Below, piece by piece: positions 1 to 7,101 of a stretch of 19,664 nucleotides of DNA; position 1 is the first letter of the stretch, and every line of letters starts with the position of its first letter. Under the pieces are notes generated by a model. It saw only the letters and a list, made by a program, of their open reading frames with translations, was not told the origin of the DNA and made no database searches. The translations under genes were made by a program, and so were the position numbers. This stretch comes from Kiritimatiellia bacterium (GTDB taxonomy: Bacteria; Verrucomicrobiota; Kiritimatiellia; RFP12; UBA1067), in contig JAFPNP010000093.1 of NCBI GenBank assembly GCA_017411125.1, positions 1-19,664 on the forward strand, written 5' to 3'.

Positions 1-254
1 GGGTGGGCAACGGCATGCTGATCGTCTGCGGACTCAATCTCGACGCGAACGACACGGGAGCGAGGATGTTCAAGCGGGCGCTTTGGCGCTACGCCGCGTC
101 GGACAAGTTCCGCCCGAAGTGGACGCTCGACATGCACTGGTTCGAGAACGTGTTCCTTCCGGGGAAGAGCCAATCCGCCCTTGCAAAAGACAAGGCGCAC
201 CCGCGGCAGCCGAAGCTCGACGCCGACACCAAAGACATGATGAACAACAACTGA
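1..254 (+). CDS. C-terminal fragment of a probable exported glycoside hydrolase
   Basis: The reading frame is open at the left edge; codons are in phase from base 3 and end at the TGA at 252-254. Only about 83 residues are visible. The start of the fragment (GNGMLIVCGLNLD) followed by a short helix and a 'FRPKW' stretch resembles the last beta-sandwich/jelly-roll part of large carbohydrate-active enzymes, for example GH2-like proteins, in which a 'G.G.l...gl' strand is followed by a closing helix. The extreme C-terminus is charged and ends in Asn residues. No catalytic residues lie in the visible part, so family and substrate cannot be assigned. The next gene, a periplasmic protease, starts 12 bp after the stop on the same strand, so they may be co-transcribed. 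Confidence 0.5.
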   Translation, partial: VGNGMLIVCGLNLDANDTGARMFKRALWRYAASDKFRPKWTLDMHWFENVFLPGKSQSALAKDKAHPRQPKLDADTKDMMNNN

Positions 255-266
255 CCGGCCTGCACC

Positions 267-2330
267 ATGAGAACAGCAATCGCCGTCCTTTCGCTTCTTT
301 CCGTCTCCGCTCTGGCAGACGACGCCCGCACAACGCCGCTGCAGGCGGACACAATCGCCCGCTTCACCGGCACGCTTGCAACGCAGCACGTCGCGCATGC
401 GAAACTGGACGACGCAATGTCTGGAAAAATCTGGCAGCGTCTCCTGGAAGACTACGACGAGGAAAAATGCTACTTCACGCAGCCGGACATACGCGCGTTC
501 GAACCGATGCGTGACAAACTGGACGATGCATTGCGCGCCAAAGACGCATCGTTCGGCTTCGACGTGTACGACGCGTATGTGCGCCGCGTCCGCGCCTGCG
601 CCGCTTTCGCGACAAACCACCTGGCACGGATCGCGGCAGACCCGGCCTCGGAAACGGCGTTCAGGGGAAAGACGGAGGGCGAATACACATTCGCAGGCGA
701 TAATCGCCGATGGCCGGAAACAGATGATGAAATGCGCGCGCTTTGGAAACGCAAATTGCGCGCCGAACTTCTCGAGCGGCTGGCCGAGGCTGAACTAGAC
801 AAAAGGAAATCGGGCGGAAAAGCCGCGTTTGCGGACATCGCGCGGGAACTGTCCGACGACTACGAACAGCAACTCGCCTCGCTCGGCGAACCGGATCTGC
901 AAGAGGCGTTCGAGCGTTTCATGATGGCCGTTGGAATGGTAAACGACCCGCACACGCTTTATCTGAGCCCGGCAATGCAAAAAGTGCTCAAGGCGGAGCT
1001 TACGCTGTCGTTCTGCGGCATCGGCGTGAGCGTGGATCCGCGCAGATCGGGGCTGTACGTGCTCGAGGTCAAGAAAGACGGCCCTGCCGGGATTGACGGA
1101 CGATTGAAACCAGGCGACAGGATAGTGGGCATCGGCAAGAGCAGCGGCACCGTGAAAAGCGTAAAAGGAATGTCGCCGGAAAAGGCGGTGCGCCTGATCT
1201 CCGGCAAGAAAGGAACAAAGGTAGCGCTTGAAGTGGTAGCCGCGTCCGGGGCGCGCAAACGGCTGGAGCTTGTGCGCGACACGATCAAGCTCGAACACGC
1301 GGCCGCCAAAAGCCGCGTGGAGAATGTGGCCTTGAACGGGCGCGATTTCAAGCTGGGCTATTTGCGGCTGCCTGCGTTCTACGGGCCGGATTCGATTTCG
1401 CTGGGCCTTTTCCTCGGCGCGACGCGCAGGGCGTCGACCGACGTCGAGGTGGAACTTGGCAGGCTGTCCGAAGCCGGAGTGCAGGGACTTGCCATGGATT
1501 TGCGCGGAAACGGCGGCGGAATGCTGCTAGAGACGCTCATGCTCGGCGTGCTGTTCGTGAAAGGCGGTCCGCTCGCGCAGCTGCAGAACGGCGACAAAGC
1601 GGAGGTGCTGCACGTCTCCGACCTCCTGCTCGGCGTCCGCCGTTTCGACAAGCCGATGGTGGTGCTTGTCGACCGTGCGAGCGCAAGCGCGTCGGAACTC
1701 CTCGCCGGCCTTCTGCAGGACCGCGGACGCGCCGTCATAATAGGCGACCGGCGCACGCACGGCAAAGGCACCATGCAGGGAGTGCTGCCGCTCGGCCGCC
1801 GGCGAGGCGAGGCGGTGGTCACGATGGGACTGTTCTACCGCATAACAGGATCGTCCACGCAGATCAAGGGCGTGGAATCCGACATCGCCCTGCCGTCCAT
1901 TCTAGACGGCATCGACCGCCTTGGCGAAAACAACCTTCCCGGCGCACTGCCGTGGCGCAAGGTCGACGCCGCGCAGTTCACGCCGGACGGGAACGCGTCC
2001 AGCCACGTCCCCGAACTTGCGCGGCGCTCCCGCGCGCGCCGGGCGTCCAGCGCGGCATGGCGGGCGCACGAGGAGAAGGTACGCGCCGTCGCCAAATCCT
2101 GCAACAGGAAATCGATGTCGCTCGACTACGCCACAGCGAAAGAGAGGAAACGCATCGACCGCGAATCCGGCGCGGACAGAATAGGAAGAAACGGGCGCAA
2201 AGCGTCCGTCGCGCAGGACGTGGAAGCATTGGACAAGGACGGAATGCCTTTGCGCGGCAAGGACGCGGTGCTTGACGAGGCGCTCAACGTACTGGCGGAT
2301 CTCGTCGAGCTGTCCGGCGACGGAGCGTAA
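267..2330 (+). CDS. prc: Tail-specific protease Prc/Tsp (S41 carboxy-terminal processing peptidase)
   Basis: A periplasmic serine protease of 687 residues, close to the 682 of E. coli Prc, which cleaves proteins from their C-terminal ends. Residues 1-17 form a Sec signal peptide cut after ALA. Residues ~25-200 match the Prc N-terminal domain, with 'YFTQPDI' as in E. coli. A PDZ domain lies at ~245-340 (GIGVSVD...LKPGDRIVGIG). The S41 core follows: the 'LRGNGGG' loop, then DRASASASE, where Ser474 is the expected nucleophile, and THGKG, where Lys500 is the general base. The Ser-Lys spacing is 26 residues, one more than in E. coli. The last ~110 residues resemble the Prc C-terminal domain. The start is ATG 12 bp after the preceding stop; I see no strong ribosome binding site, so it may be translationally coupled. 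The family acts in turnover of envelope and cell-wall enzymes; the target here is unknown. Confidence 0.95.
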   Translation: MRTAIAVLSLLSVSALADDARTTPLQADTIARFTGTLATQHVAHAKLDDAMSGKIWQRLLEDYDEEKCYFTQPDIRAFEPMRDKLDDALRAKDASFGFDVYDAYVRRVRACAAFATNHLARIAADPASETAFRGKTEGEYTFAGDNRRWPETDDEMRALWKRKLRAELLERLAEAELDKRKSGGKAAFADIARELSDDYEQQLASLGEPDLQEAFERFMMAVGMVNDPHTLYLSPAMQKVLKAELTLSFCGIGVSVDPRRSGLYVLEVKKDGPAGIDGRLKPGDRIVGIGKSSGTVKSVKGMSPEKAVRLISGKKGTKVALEVVAASGARKRLELVRDTIKLEHAAAKSRVENVALNGRDFKLGYLRLPAFYGPDSISLGLFLGATRRASTDVEVELGRLSEAGVQGLAMDLRGNGGGMLLETLMLGVLFVKGGPLAQLQNGDKAEVLHVSDLLLGVRRFDKPMVVLVDRASASASELLAGLLQDRGRAVIIGDRRTHGKGTMQGVLPLGRRRGEAVVTMGLFYRITGSSTQIKGVESDIALPSILDGIDRLGENNLPGALPWRKVDAAQFTPDGNASSHVPELARRSRARRASSAAWRAHEEKVRAVAKSCNRKSMSLDYATAKERKRIDRESGADRIGRNGRKASVAQDVEALDKDGMPLRGKDAVLDEALNVLADLVELSGDGA

Positions 2331-2343
2331 TCGCCCGCCGCGC

Positions 2344-2359
2344 CGGCTCAGCCGTTTTT
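2344..2359 (+). terminator. Possible weak terminator between convergent genes
   Basis: Just after prc the plus strand reads CGGC-TCA-GCCG followed by five T. This is a 4-bp GC stem with a U-tract. The loop is the stop codon of the convergent transporter gene, so the hairpin overlaps that gene's 3' end. The stem is short, and this is a tentative call. The gap between the two convergent genes is only 17 bp. Confidence 0.3.
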
Positions 2360-3349
2360 CCGTCCCTTCGAAAGCTGCGTCTTGACGCGCTGAATCCCGA
2401 AAAGGGAGTCGGCCGCATTGAACACGCCGGCGAGCAGCGCCCCCGAAACCGAGTGCCACACGCACGATACGGCGGACGCTATCGCCACCTCCGGCATAGA
2501 CGGGAAATGACGTCCGGCAAGCACGGTCGCCAGCCCCGCGTTCTGCATTCCGACCTCGATGGACACCGTGCGACGCTTGGCCTTGTTGAAACGCGCCGCC
2601 GCGCCCGTGGCGTACCCAAGCACGTAGCCGAGCGAATTATGGAGCAGCACGCCCGCAAACACGAGCCACCCGGACGACGCGAAACGCGCGCCGTGCGCAC
2701 TCACGACGCCGCCTACTATGCACGCCAGGCAAAGCACCGCCACGCCAGGCATGACCTTTACGGTCTCACGCCAGGCGTCCCGCGAACCGAACGCGGCATT
2801 GAGCGCGAAACCGCCCGCGACAGGCAGAAGCGTTACCATGAGAATGGACTTGAACATTCCGACCGCATCCACGTCGATGTTCTCGCCGGCCAGCCAAAGC
2901 ATCAGCAGCGGCGTGACGAACGGCGCGGCCAACGTGGAAACCGTCGTCATCCCCACGGAAAACGCCACGTCGCCCTTGCAGAGGAAGCTCATGATGTTCG
3001 AAGAGACGCCGCCGGGGCAGCACCCTACGAGCATCAAACCCACTCCGACGGCCTTCGGCAGCCCCATCAGATGCACGAGCGCCCATGCGATGGACGGCAT
3101 CAGCGTATACTGCGCAAGCGCCCCGATCGCCATGTCCCACGGGCGCGAAAAGAGGATCCTGAAATCCTCGGCCCTGAGCGTCATGCCCATCGTGAGCATG
3201 ATCACGCCCAGCACGGCCGTCTGCACGTCGCCGCGAACCCAAGCGAACGTGCCAGGCGCGAAATAGGTTCCGACGGCCACGAGCGCCACGAACAGCGGCG
3301 TCCACTTCGCAAGCCATGCCGAAACAGACTGCATTGCACGCATCATCAT
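2348..3349 (-). CDS. Bile acid:sodium symporter (BASS) family transporter
   Basis: A polytopic inner-membrane protein of 333 residues, the usual size for bacterial BASS proteins, with about ten hydrophobic segments. Family signatures are clear: 'CPGGVSSN' at 111-118 in the first unwound helix, and 'SIEVGMQNAG' at 263-272, where Glu265 and Gln269 match the Na+-site Glu and Gln of the Neisseria ASBT homologue. BASS members import organic anions with Na+, including bile acids, pantoate, pyruvate and other 2-oxoacids; the substrate cannot be read from sequence. The ATG overlaps the previous gene's stop as ATGA, with an A/G-rich GAAAGGAAAG sequence upstream. It is the last gene of the four-gene operon, so its cargo may be a product of the enzymes encoded before it; this is inference. 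Confidence 0.9.
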   Translation of the reverse strand: MMMRAMQSVSAWLAKWTPLFVALVAVGTYFAPGTFAWVRGDVQTAVLGVIMLTMGMTLRAEDFRILFSRPWDMAIGALAQYTLMPSIAWALVHLMGLPKAVGVGLMLVGCCPGGVSSNIMSFLCKGDVAFSVGMTTVSTLAAPFVTPLLMLWLAGENIDVDAVGMFKSILMVTLLPVAGGFALNAAFGSRDAWRETVKVMPGVAVLCLACIVGGVVSAHGARFASSGWLVFAGVLLHNSLGYVLGYATGAAARFNKAKRRTVSIEVGMQNAGLATVLAGRHFPSMPEVAIASAVSCVWHSVSGALLAGVFNAADSLFGIQRVKTQLSKGRKNG

Positions 3350-4293
3350 AACGAATCTTTCCTTTCAGTTCCATCAAACGTTATTCCGAGGTTCATGGCC
3401 GTGCGGCGGACGTATCCATCCGCATGGCGGTTGACCATTGTCGGTCTGCCGGACTTTCCGTCCCACAGCACGAGAGACGAAGAACCGCCGCCGTCCATGT
3501 TGACGCCGTCGGCGCATCCCTCGCGCAGCAGCATCTCGGCCAAGTCGAGGCGCGTGGCTCCTTCGCTGTATCCAGGCTGGCGCCCATCCACGACAAGCAG
3601 CACGAGCGTCTTTCCGTCCGCCGTCACCCCGAACGCCGTTCGCGGATGGACTTCATGGTGGTTCTCCGTTTCGGGAGTCGGCCTCCCGTCCTGCAAGATG
3701 TGCCGGGTGCTGTACAGCGCAATGGACAAGTCTTTCACGGCAGATGCGGAAATGCGCCGGATCGCCGCGGCGCCGTCCTTGCCCACGGTAAAGTAGATTC
3801 CGCCGCGCGGCTTTTTGCCGTGCGAGACCACCGTTCCGTCCGACAAGGCCCAGCGGTGCAGCGTTGCGTACGCGGTGTCGCACGCGGCGCCGGACCACGG
3901 CCCCCATCCAGACGCATTAACCGCGATCTCGACGTTCCTGCCCTCTTTGCGGCGGCGCGTCATAAAGTCGGCCACCGTCTCGCGCTTCGTATCGACAATC
4001 CACGTGCCATTGGTATAATCCGGCATCGTCTCGCCCCAATTCGCGGCGCGTTCCGTGGCGGTAAAGCCGAGCCCGGGCACGGCGAGATCCACGCGCACCA
4101 CATATGCCTTCATCATGCGCGGCTTGTCCAGCGCATATGCGCGTATCGTCACGCCGCGGCGCAACGTCACGGGGCGCTTCCACATCTCGCTGCGCCAATC
4201 CGTTTCGGCGGTGGATGCGCATCCTCCTGCAAGCAACGCGGCAAACACGGCAGCGAAAAGCCTTTTTGGCAAAAATGCTTCGTCGCTCGTCAT
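3346..4293 (-). CDS. Phosphodiester glycosidase (NAGPA/DUF2233-like) lipoprotein
   Basis: A 315-residue predicted lipoprotein. A basic N-terminus and hydrophobic stretch lead to the lipobox LAGGC at Cys25. The rest is a NAGPA-type domain (the fold of the enzyme that uncovers GlcNAc-1-phosphodiesters), recognised by 'PRTAFGVTADGKTLVLLVVDGRQ' in the middle and 'GVNMDGGGSSSLV' near the end. Bacterial members are known or suspected to hydrolyse phosphodiester-linked sugars, and some act on exopolysaccharide or wall polymers. I chose the ATG at 4293, which overlaps the upstream stop (ATGA) and has GGAGG 8 nt ahead. A GTG two codons earlier is in frame but poorly placed. It sits between a sugar isomerase-like protein and a BASS transporter, which suggests extracytoplasmic substrate processing. 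Confidence 0.85.
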   Translation of the reverse strand: MTSDEAFLPKRLFAAVFAALLAGGCASTAETDWRSEMWKRPVTLRRGVTIRAYALDKPRMMKAYVVRVDLAVPGLGFTATERAANWGETMPDYTNGTWIVDTKRETVADFMTRRRKEGRNVEIAVNASGWGPWSGAACDTAYATLHRWALSDGTVVSHGKKPRGGIYFTVGKDGAAAIRRISASAVKDLSIALYSTRHILQDGRPTPETENHHEVHPRTAFGVTADGKTLVLLVVDGRQPGYSEGATRLDLAEMLLREGCADGVNMDGGGSSSLVLWDGKSGRPTMVNRHADGYVRRTAMNLGITFDGTERKDSL

Positions 4294-5225
4294 TTCCACA
4301 TCCTCCGTATGAGCGCGAGGCTTTCCTTCAACTCGTCAAAGGTCACGGGCTCGTGCGGCTCGAACACGCGCAGGATATCGCGCCGAGCCAAAGACTTCAG
4401 CACGGCGAAATCCACCTTGCCCCATCCCGGCTGCCGATGGTCGTCATGGAAATCCGTCACGTCGTTCAAGTGCATTCCGCAGATATGCGGGGCGAAGCGC
4501 GTTGCCACGTCCGTCGCCGGATCGTCCCAAAGATGGCATTCCCTCACGCGGGCGTGCCCCGTGTCGAACCAAAGCCGCACGGGCGCACCGGCCAGATCCT
4601 TCATCAACGCCTCCGCCTCCTCGCCGTCCGGAAAGCCCTCGAGGCTTGGCAGGTTCTCCAGCGCAAGCGTCACGCCCGCCTTTTCGAGATCGGGAATCAC
4701 GCCGTCCAGCTCGCGGCGGAACACCTCCAGCAGCGCCCTTCCGCGCTTGCGGCGCCGTTCGCGCGCCTTCGCGACCAGCTTCGCGTAATGGGGGCGCGAT
4801 GCATCCGGTTTGCCGTCAGGCCACTTCAGCACGCGGCGCAGCACGTCCGAGCCATAGTTGCGGAAAAGTCCATCCAGCCCGGCGTATCCCGCGTGCGTTA
4901 CGACGACTTTCGCGCCGAGTTCCGCCGCGCAGGCAATGGTCTGCTTCAGGAGAAGGCGCGCCAGCGCCCGCTCGTTTTCGTCGCGGTGCGCAAGCTGGTG
5001 GAGCTCCGGATGTCCGCTGGGCGCGCCGATCGGCACGGGGCAGTACGCATGAACGGACTCGACCGGCATCCGGCCGAGTCTGCTCTTGAATCCCGGAATC
5101 TGCTCCGGCATGGTGCGGAATCCAAGCTCCAGCGCGTCGAAGCCAAGAGCCACGGCCTCGTCGGCGATTGCCGCGCCGTCGTCCAGACGGACGTTGTTCC
5201 AATTTGTCGAAAGTGCGATTCGCAA
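4290..5225 (-). CDS. Sugar phosphate isomerase/epimerase-like TIM-barrel protein
   Basis: A cytoplasmic protein of 311 residues in the xylose isomerase-like TIM-barrel (AP_endonuc_2) superfamily. Likely metal ligands are visible in order: Glu190 in 'LALENLP', Asp221 and His224 in 'FDTGHA', His252 in 'MHLND', and Glu289 in 'VFEPH'. The 'RQPGWGKVDF' segment is typical of the family. Members carry out ketose isomerisation or epimerisation, inosose dehydration and similar reactions on sugars or polyols; the substrate is not identifiable here. The start is a TTG four bases after the upstream stop, with GAGGA about 9 nt before it; no in-frame ATG or GTG fits better. The product lies between a glycosidase and a phosphodiester glycosidase and probably acts on their sugar product. 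Confidence 0.88.
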   Translation of the reverse strand: MRIALSTNWNNVRLDDGAAIADEAVALGFDALELGFRTMPEQIPGFKSRLGRMPVESVHAYCPVPIGAPSGHPELHQLAHRDENERALARLLLKQTIACAAELGAKVVVTHAGYAGLDGLFRNYGSDVLRRVLKWPDGKPDASRPHYAKLVAKARERRRKRGRALLEVFRRELDGVIPDLEKAGVTLALENLPSLEGFPDGEEAEALMKDLAGAPVRLWFDTGHARVRECHLWDDPATDVATRFAPHICGMHLNDVTDFHDDHRQPGWGKVDFAVLKSLARRDILRVFEPHEPVTFDELKESLALIRRMWK

Positions 5226-5229
5226 AGCG

Positions 5230-6951
5230 TCATTCCTCGACTACGCGCACGCCGTCCGGCGCGGCGATTTTGGTTGCAAGAGTTCCGTCGGCCTTTTTCT
5301 CCACGCGCACGCGCACGGATCCGCGCGGCGTTGGATACGCCCCTTCCGCCCATTCCAGATCGCCGAGGAACGGCTTTACGCGCACCGACTTCGCACCCGC
5401 TTCGAGCGGCTGTATGCCGAGGACGTGATGTATGCACCACGCCGCGGGCCCCGCGCTCCAGCCGTGGCAGAGCGAATGGCGGAAGCCCTTGTAGCAGAAC
5501 TCGCCGTAGTCGCCGTGAATGTCCTTCTTCCCGGCGACAGGGAGCTCGTCGATGCGGAAGCAGTTGTTCGTCCAAGAGACGTGGAAATCCTCCCAGAAGC
5601 TGGTCGCGCCCACGTCGAGCATAGCGCCCCAGTAGTCGCGAACGGTGTCGAGCGCGCGCTGGTCGCGTCCGGCGAGGCTCATGGCCTCAAGCATGTAATA
5701 GCCGTAAAAGGTCGAAACCCCCTCGTGTACCCTTTTGCCCAGAACCTCCGAATACATCCTCTGCGGATCCTGGAGCCCGGCGAGCGCGAGAAGCGCGGCA
5801 GACGACTTTGCGCCTGCGGGTTCCGGCCTGAACTTGCGCATCCTCGCCTCCGCGTCGCGGCACGTTTTCTCCAATTCCGCGTCGCCAAGCGCGCGGGCGA
5901 GCTCCGCCGCGTTCCCGAACGTCGTCGCCATGAGAGCCTGCATTCCGGCGTTCACCGCCGCCTTGTTGTGCTGCGTGGGCCAGTCCAGAAAGCCGCTCGG
6001 CAGCCTGCACTCGCCTTTCGCGCCGACGTGCCGCGCAAGGTTGGCGCAGGTCTTGCGGATGTAGTCGTGGTGCTTTGCGAGATACGCGGCGTCGCCCGTG
6101 GCGAACCACCATTCGTAGACGTTGCGTATCCACCAAAGCGTGTACGACGGCATCCCGTTCATCCAGCCGTCGGGACGCGTTGTCGCGGCCATGTAGTCGA
6201 GAGAACGCGGAAGAATGTCCTTTGCGCCGAAGCAGGCCAATATCGCCATGGTCTCTGGGTGCGTGTCGCCCATCCACACGAGACGGTCGCGCTTTATGCC
6301 GTCCCAAAGATACTCCTGGCAGCAAAGGTGGACGGTGCGCACCGCAGTGTCGAACACGGCGTTCAGCCGCGCGTCGCTCGACTTGAACGCGCCCTCCATC
6401 TTCCACGGACGCATCAAAGACACTGCGCGGACGAACTCGAGCGTGACGATCCCCTTCGTCGCCAGGTCGATCCGTGCGAAACGGAAGCCGGAGTTCCCCA
6501 GTTCGCGCTGCCCCATCCACGGCAACTCCACCACGCAGTCGCGTATCGCATGGTCGTTGCAGGCGCCGCGTTCGCCAAGCTCTGCCATGGCCTCCGCAAC
6601 GGACTCGCCGAAGCGCACCCTCGCCTTCATGCCGCGGCTCGAATTCATGGATACGCCGATCTGCAGACCGCCATGCAGCTCGCGCCCGAAATCCAGCACC
6701 ACGGACGCAGCCTCGCCGGAGTTCTTCAAAACGCATCCGCGGGTGCCGCGCCATCCGATTTCGGGAACCTGGCCGAACTTGGCGCCCAGCAAGGCGTCGG
6801 CGGACTTGACGGCGCCAGACGTCCACACGACGCGGACGGGATCGATGAAAGAGCGAACCCGCGCATCCACGCAGTCCCCGGCGTTGGCGAGGCGTCCCAC
6901 CAGCACGCCGGCGAAAAACGCCATGGCGCAAACCTGTAAACTCTTATCCAT
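5230..6951 (-). CDS. GH78-like (alpha-L-rhamnosidase-type) six-hairpin glycosidase
   Basis: An exported protein of 573 residues. The first ~24 residues (MDKSLQ...RLANA) form a signal peptide. A beta-sandwich (~35-175) precedes an (alpha/alpha)6 barrel (~185-515) and a short C-terminal beta domain. The barrel carries 'DGIKRDRLVWMGD' (Asp217, Asp222, Asp229) and 'ATSFWEDF' (Glu454), matching the two catalytic motifs of GH78. The residue aligned with the general-acid Glu of characterised GH78 enzymes is Asp222 here. It is shorter than most rhamnosidases because N-terminal accessory domains are missing. I start at 6951: an in-frame start at 6981 would lie inside the promoter and put hydrophilic residues before the signal peptide. 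It is the first gene of the operon. The sugar released is not established; rhamnose is only a guess. Confidence 0.82.
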   Translation of the reverse strand: MDKSLQVCAMAFFAGVLVGRLANAGDCVDARVRSFIDPVRVVWTSGAVKSADALLGAKFGQVPEIGWRGTRGCVLKNSGEAASVVLDFGRELHGGLQIGVSMNSSRGMKARVRFGESVAEAMAELGERGACNDHAIRDCVVELPWMGQRELGNSGFRFARIDLATKGIVTLEFVRAVSLMRPWKMEGAFKSSDARLNAVFDTAVRTVHLCCQEYLWDGIKRDRLVWMGDTHPETMAILACFGAKDILPRSLDYMAATTRPDGWMNGMPSYTLWWIRNVYEWWFATGDAAYLAKHHDYIRKTCANLARHVGAKGECRLPSGFLDWPTQHNKAAVNAGMQALMATTFGNAAELARALGDAELEKTCRDAEARMRKFRPEPAGAKSSAALLALAGLQDPQRMYSEVLGKRVHEGVSTFYGYYMLEAMSLAGRDQRALDTVRDYWGAMLDVGATSFWEDFHVSWTNNCFRIDELPVAGKKDIHGDYGEFCYKGFRHSLCHGWSAGPAAWCIHHVLGIQPLEAGAKSVRVKPFLGDLEWAEGAYPTPRGSVRVRVEKKADGTLATKIAAPDGVRVVEE

Positions 6952-6957
6952 GGCATT

Positions 6958-6986
6958 ATTGTACCACACTTCAGACACCATATCAC
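6958..6986 (-). promoter_or_regulatory. Extended -10 promoter of the glycosidase operon
   Basis: On the minus strand GTGATA (4 of 6 to the -35 consensus) is followed by a 17-bp spacer ending in TGG, then TACAAT. This is an extended -10 (TGnTACAAT). Six bases separate the -10 box from the ATG of the glycosidase gene, so transcription should begin at or next to the start codon, giving a leaderless mRNA. No ribosome binding site is present, consistent with that. Basis: seen in sequence; start-site placement inferred from normal promoter geometry. Confidence 0.6.
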
Positions 6987-7050
6987 GCGAAAAACACCTG
7001 ACGCCGGTGAAAGGTTCGCATTCCGCCGCAATTGGTTTTTACGACGACCT

Positions 7051-7098
7051 CCCTAGGCCGACAGCAACAAGTAGGGCTATTTGTGGCCGTGCCCCCTA
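7051..7098. other. Mutually exclusive CCCTA/TAGGG short inverted repeats
   Basis: Between the dehydrogenase stop and the glycosidase promoter lie CCCTA (7051-7055), TAGGG (7072-7076) and CCCTA (7094-7098). The middle arm could pair with either neighbour to form a 5-bp stem. No U-tract follows on the minus strand, so this is not a standard terminator, although it lies where the long nine-gene run should end. The remaining bases of this 150-bp gap hold nothing else I recognise besides the promoter. Confidence 0.25.
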
Positions 7099-7101
7099 TG
7101 T

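Noticed and set aside
2453..3796. 447-codon plus-strand ORF opposite the BASS transporter
   Set aside because: His/Arg-rich with no recognisable motif; the opposite strand carries the conserved CPGG and EVGMQNAG transporter signatures.
4012..4020. TGGTATAAT on the plus strand inside the phosphodiester glycosidase gene
   Set aside because: It matches the extended -10 pattern, but no plus-strand gene follows; it may be chance or a weak antisense promoter.
5086..6939. 617-codon ORF on the plus strand opposite the glycosidase and isomerase genes
   Set aside because: High GC content gives long open antisense frames. Its translation is rich in Arg, Ala and His without domains, while the minus strand encodes clear GH78-like and TIM-barrel proteins.
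6952..6981. Glycosidase start 10 codons upstream at 6981
   Set aside because: Those codons lie in the -10/spacer region and would add a hydrophilic lead before the signal peptide; no ribosome binding site precedes it.
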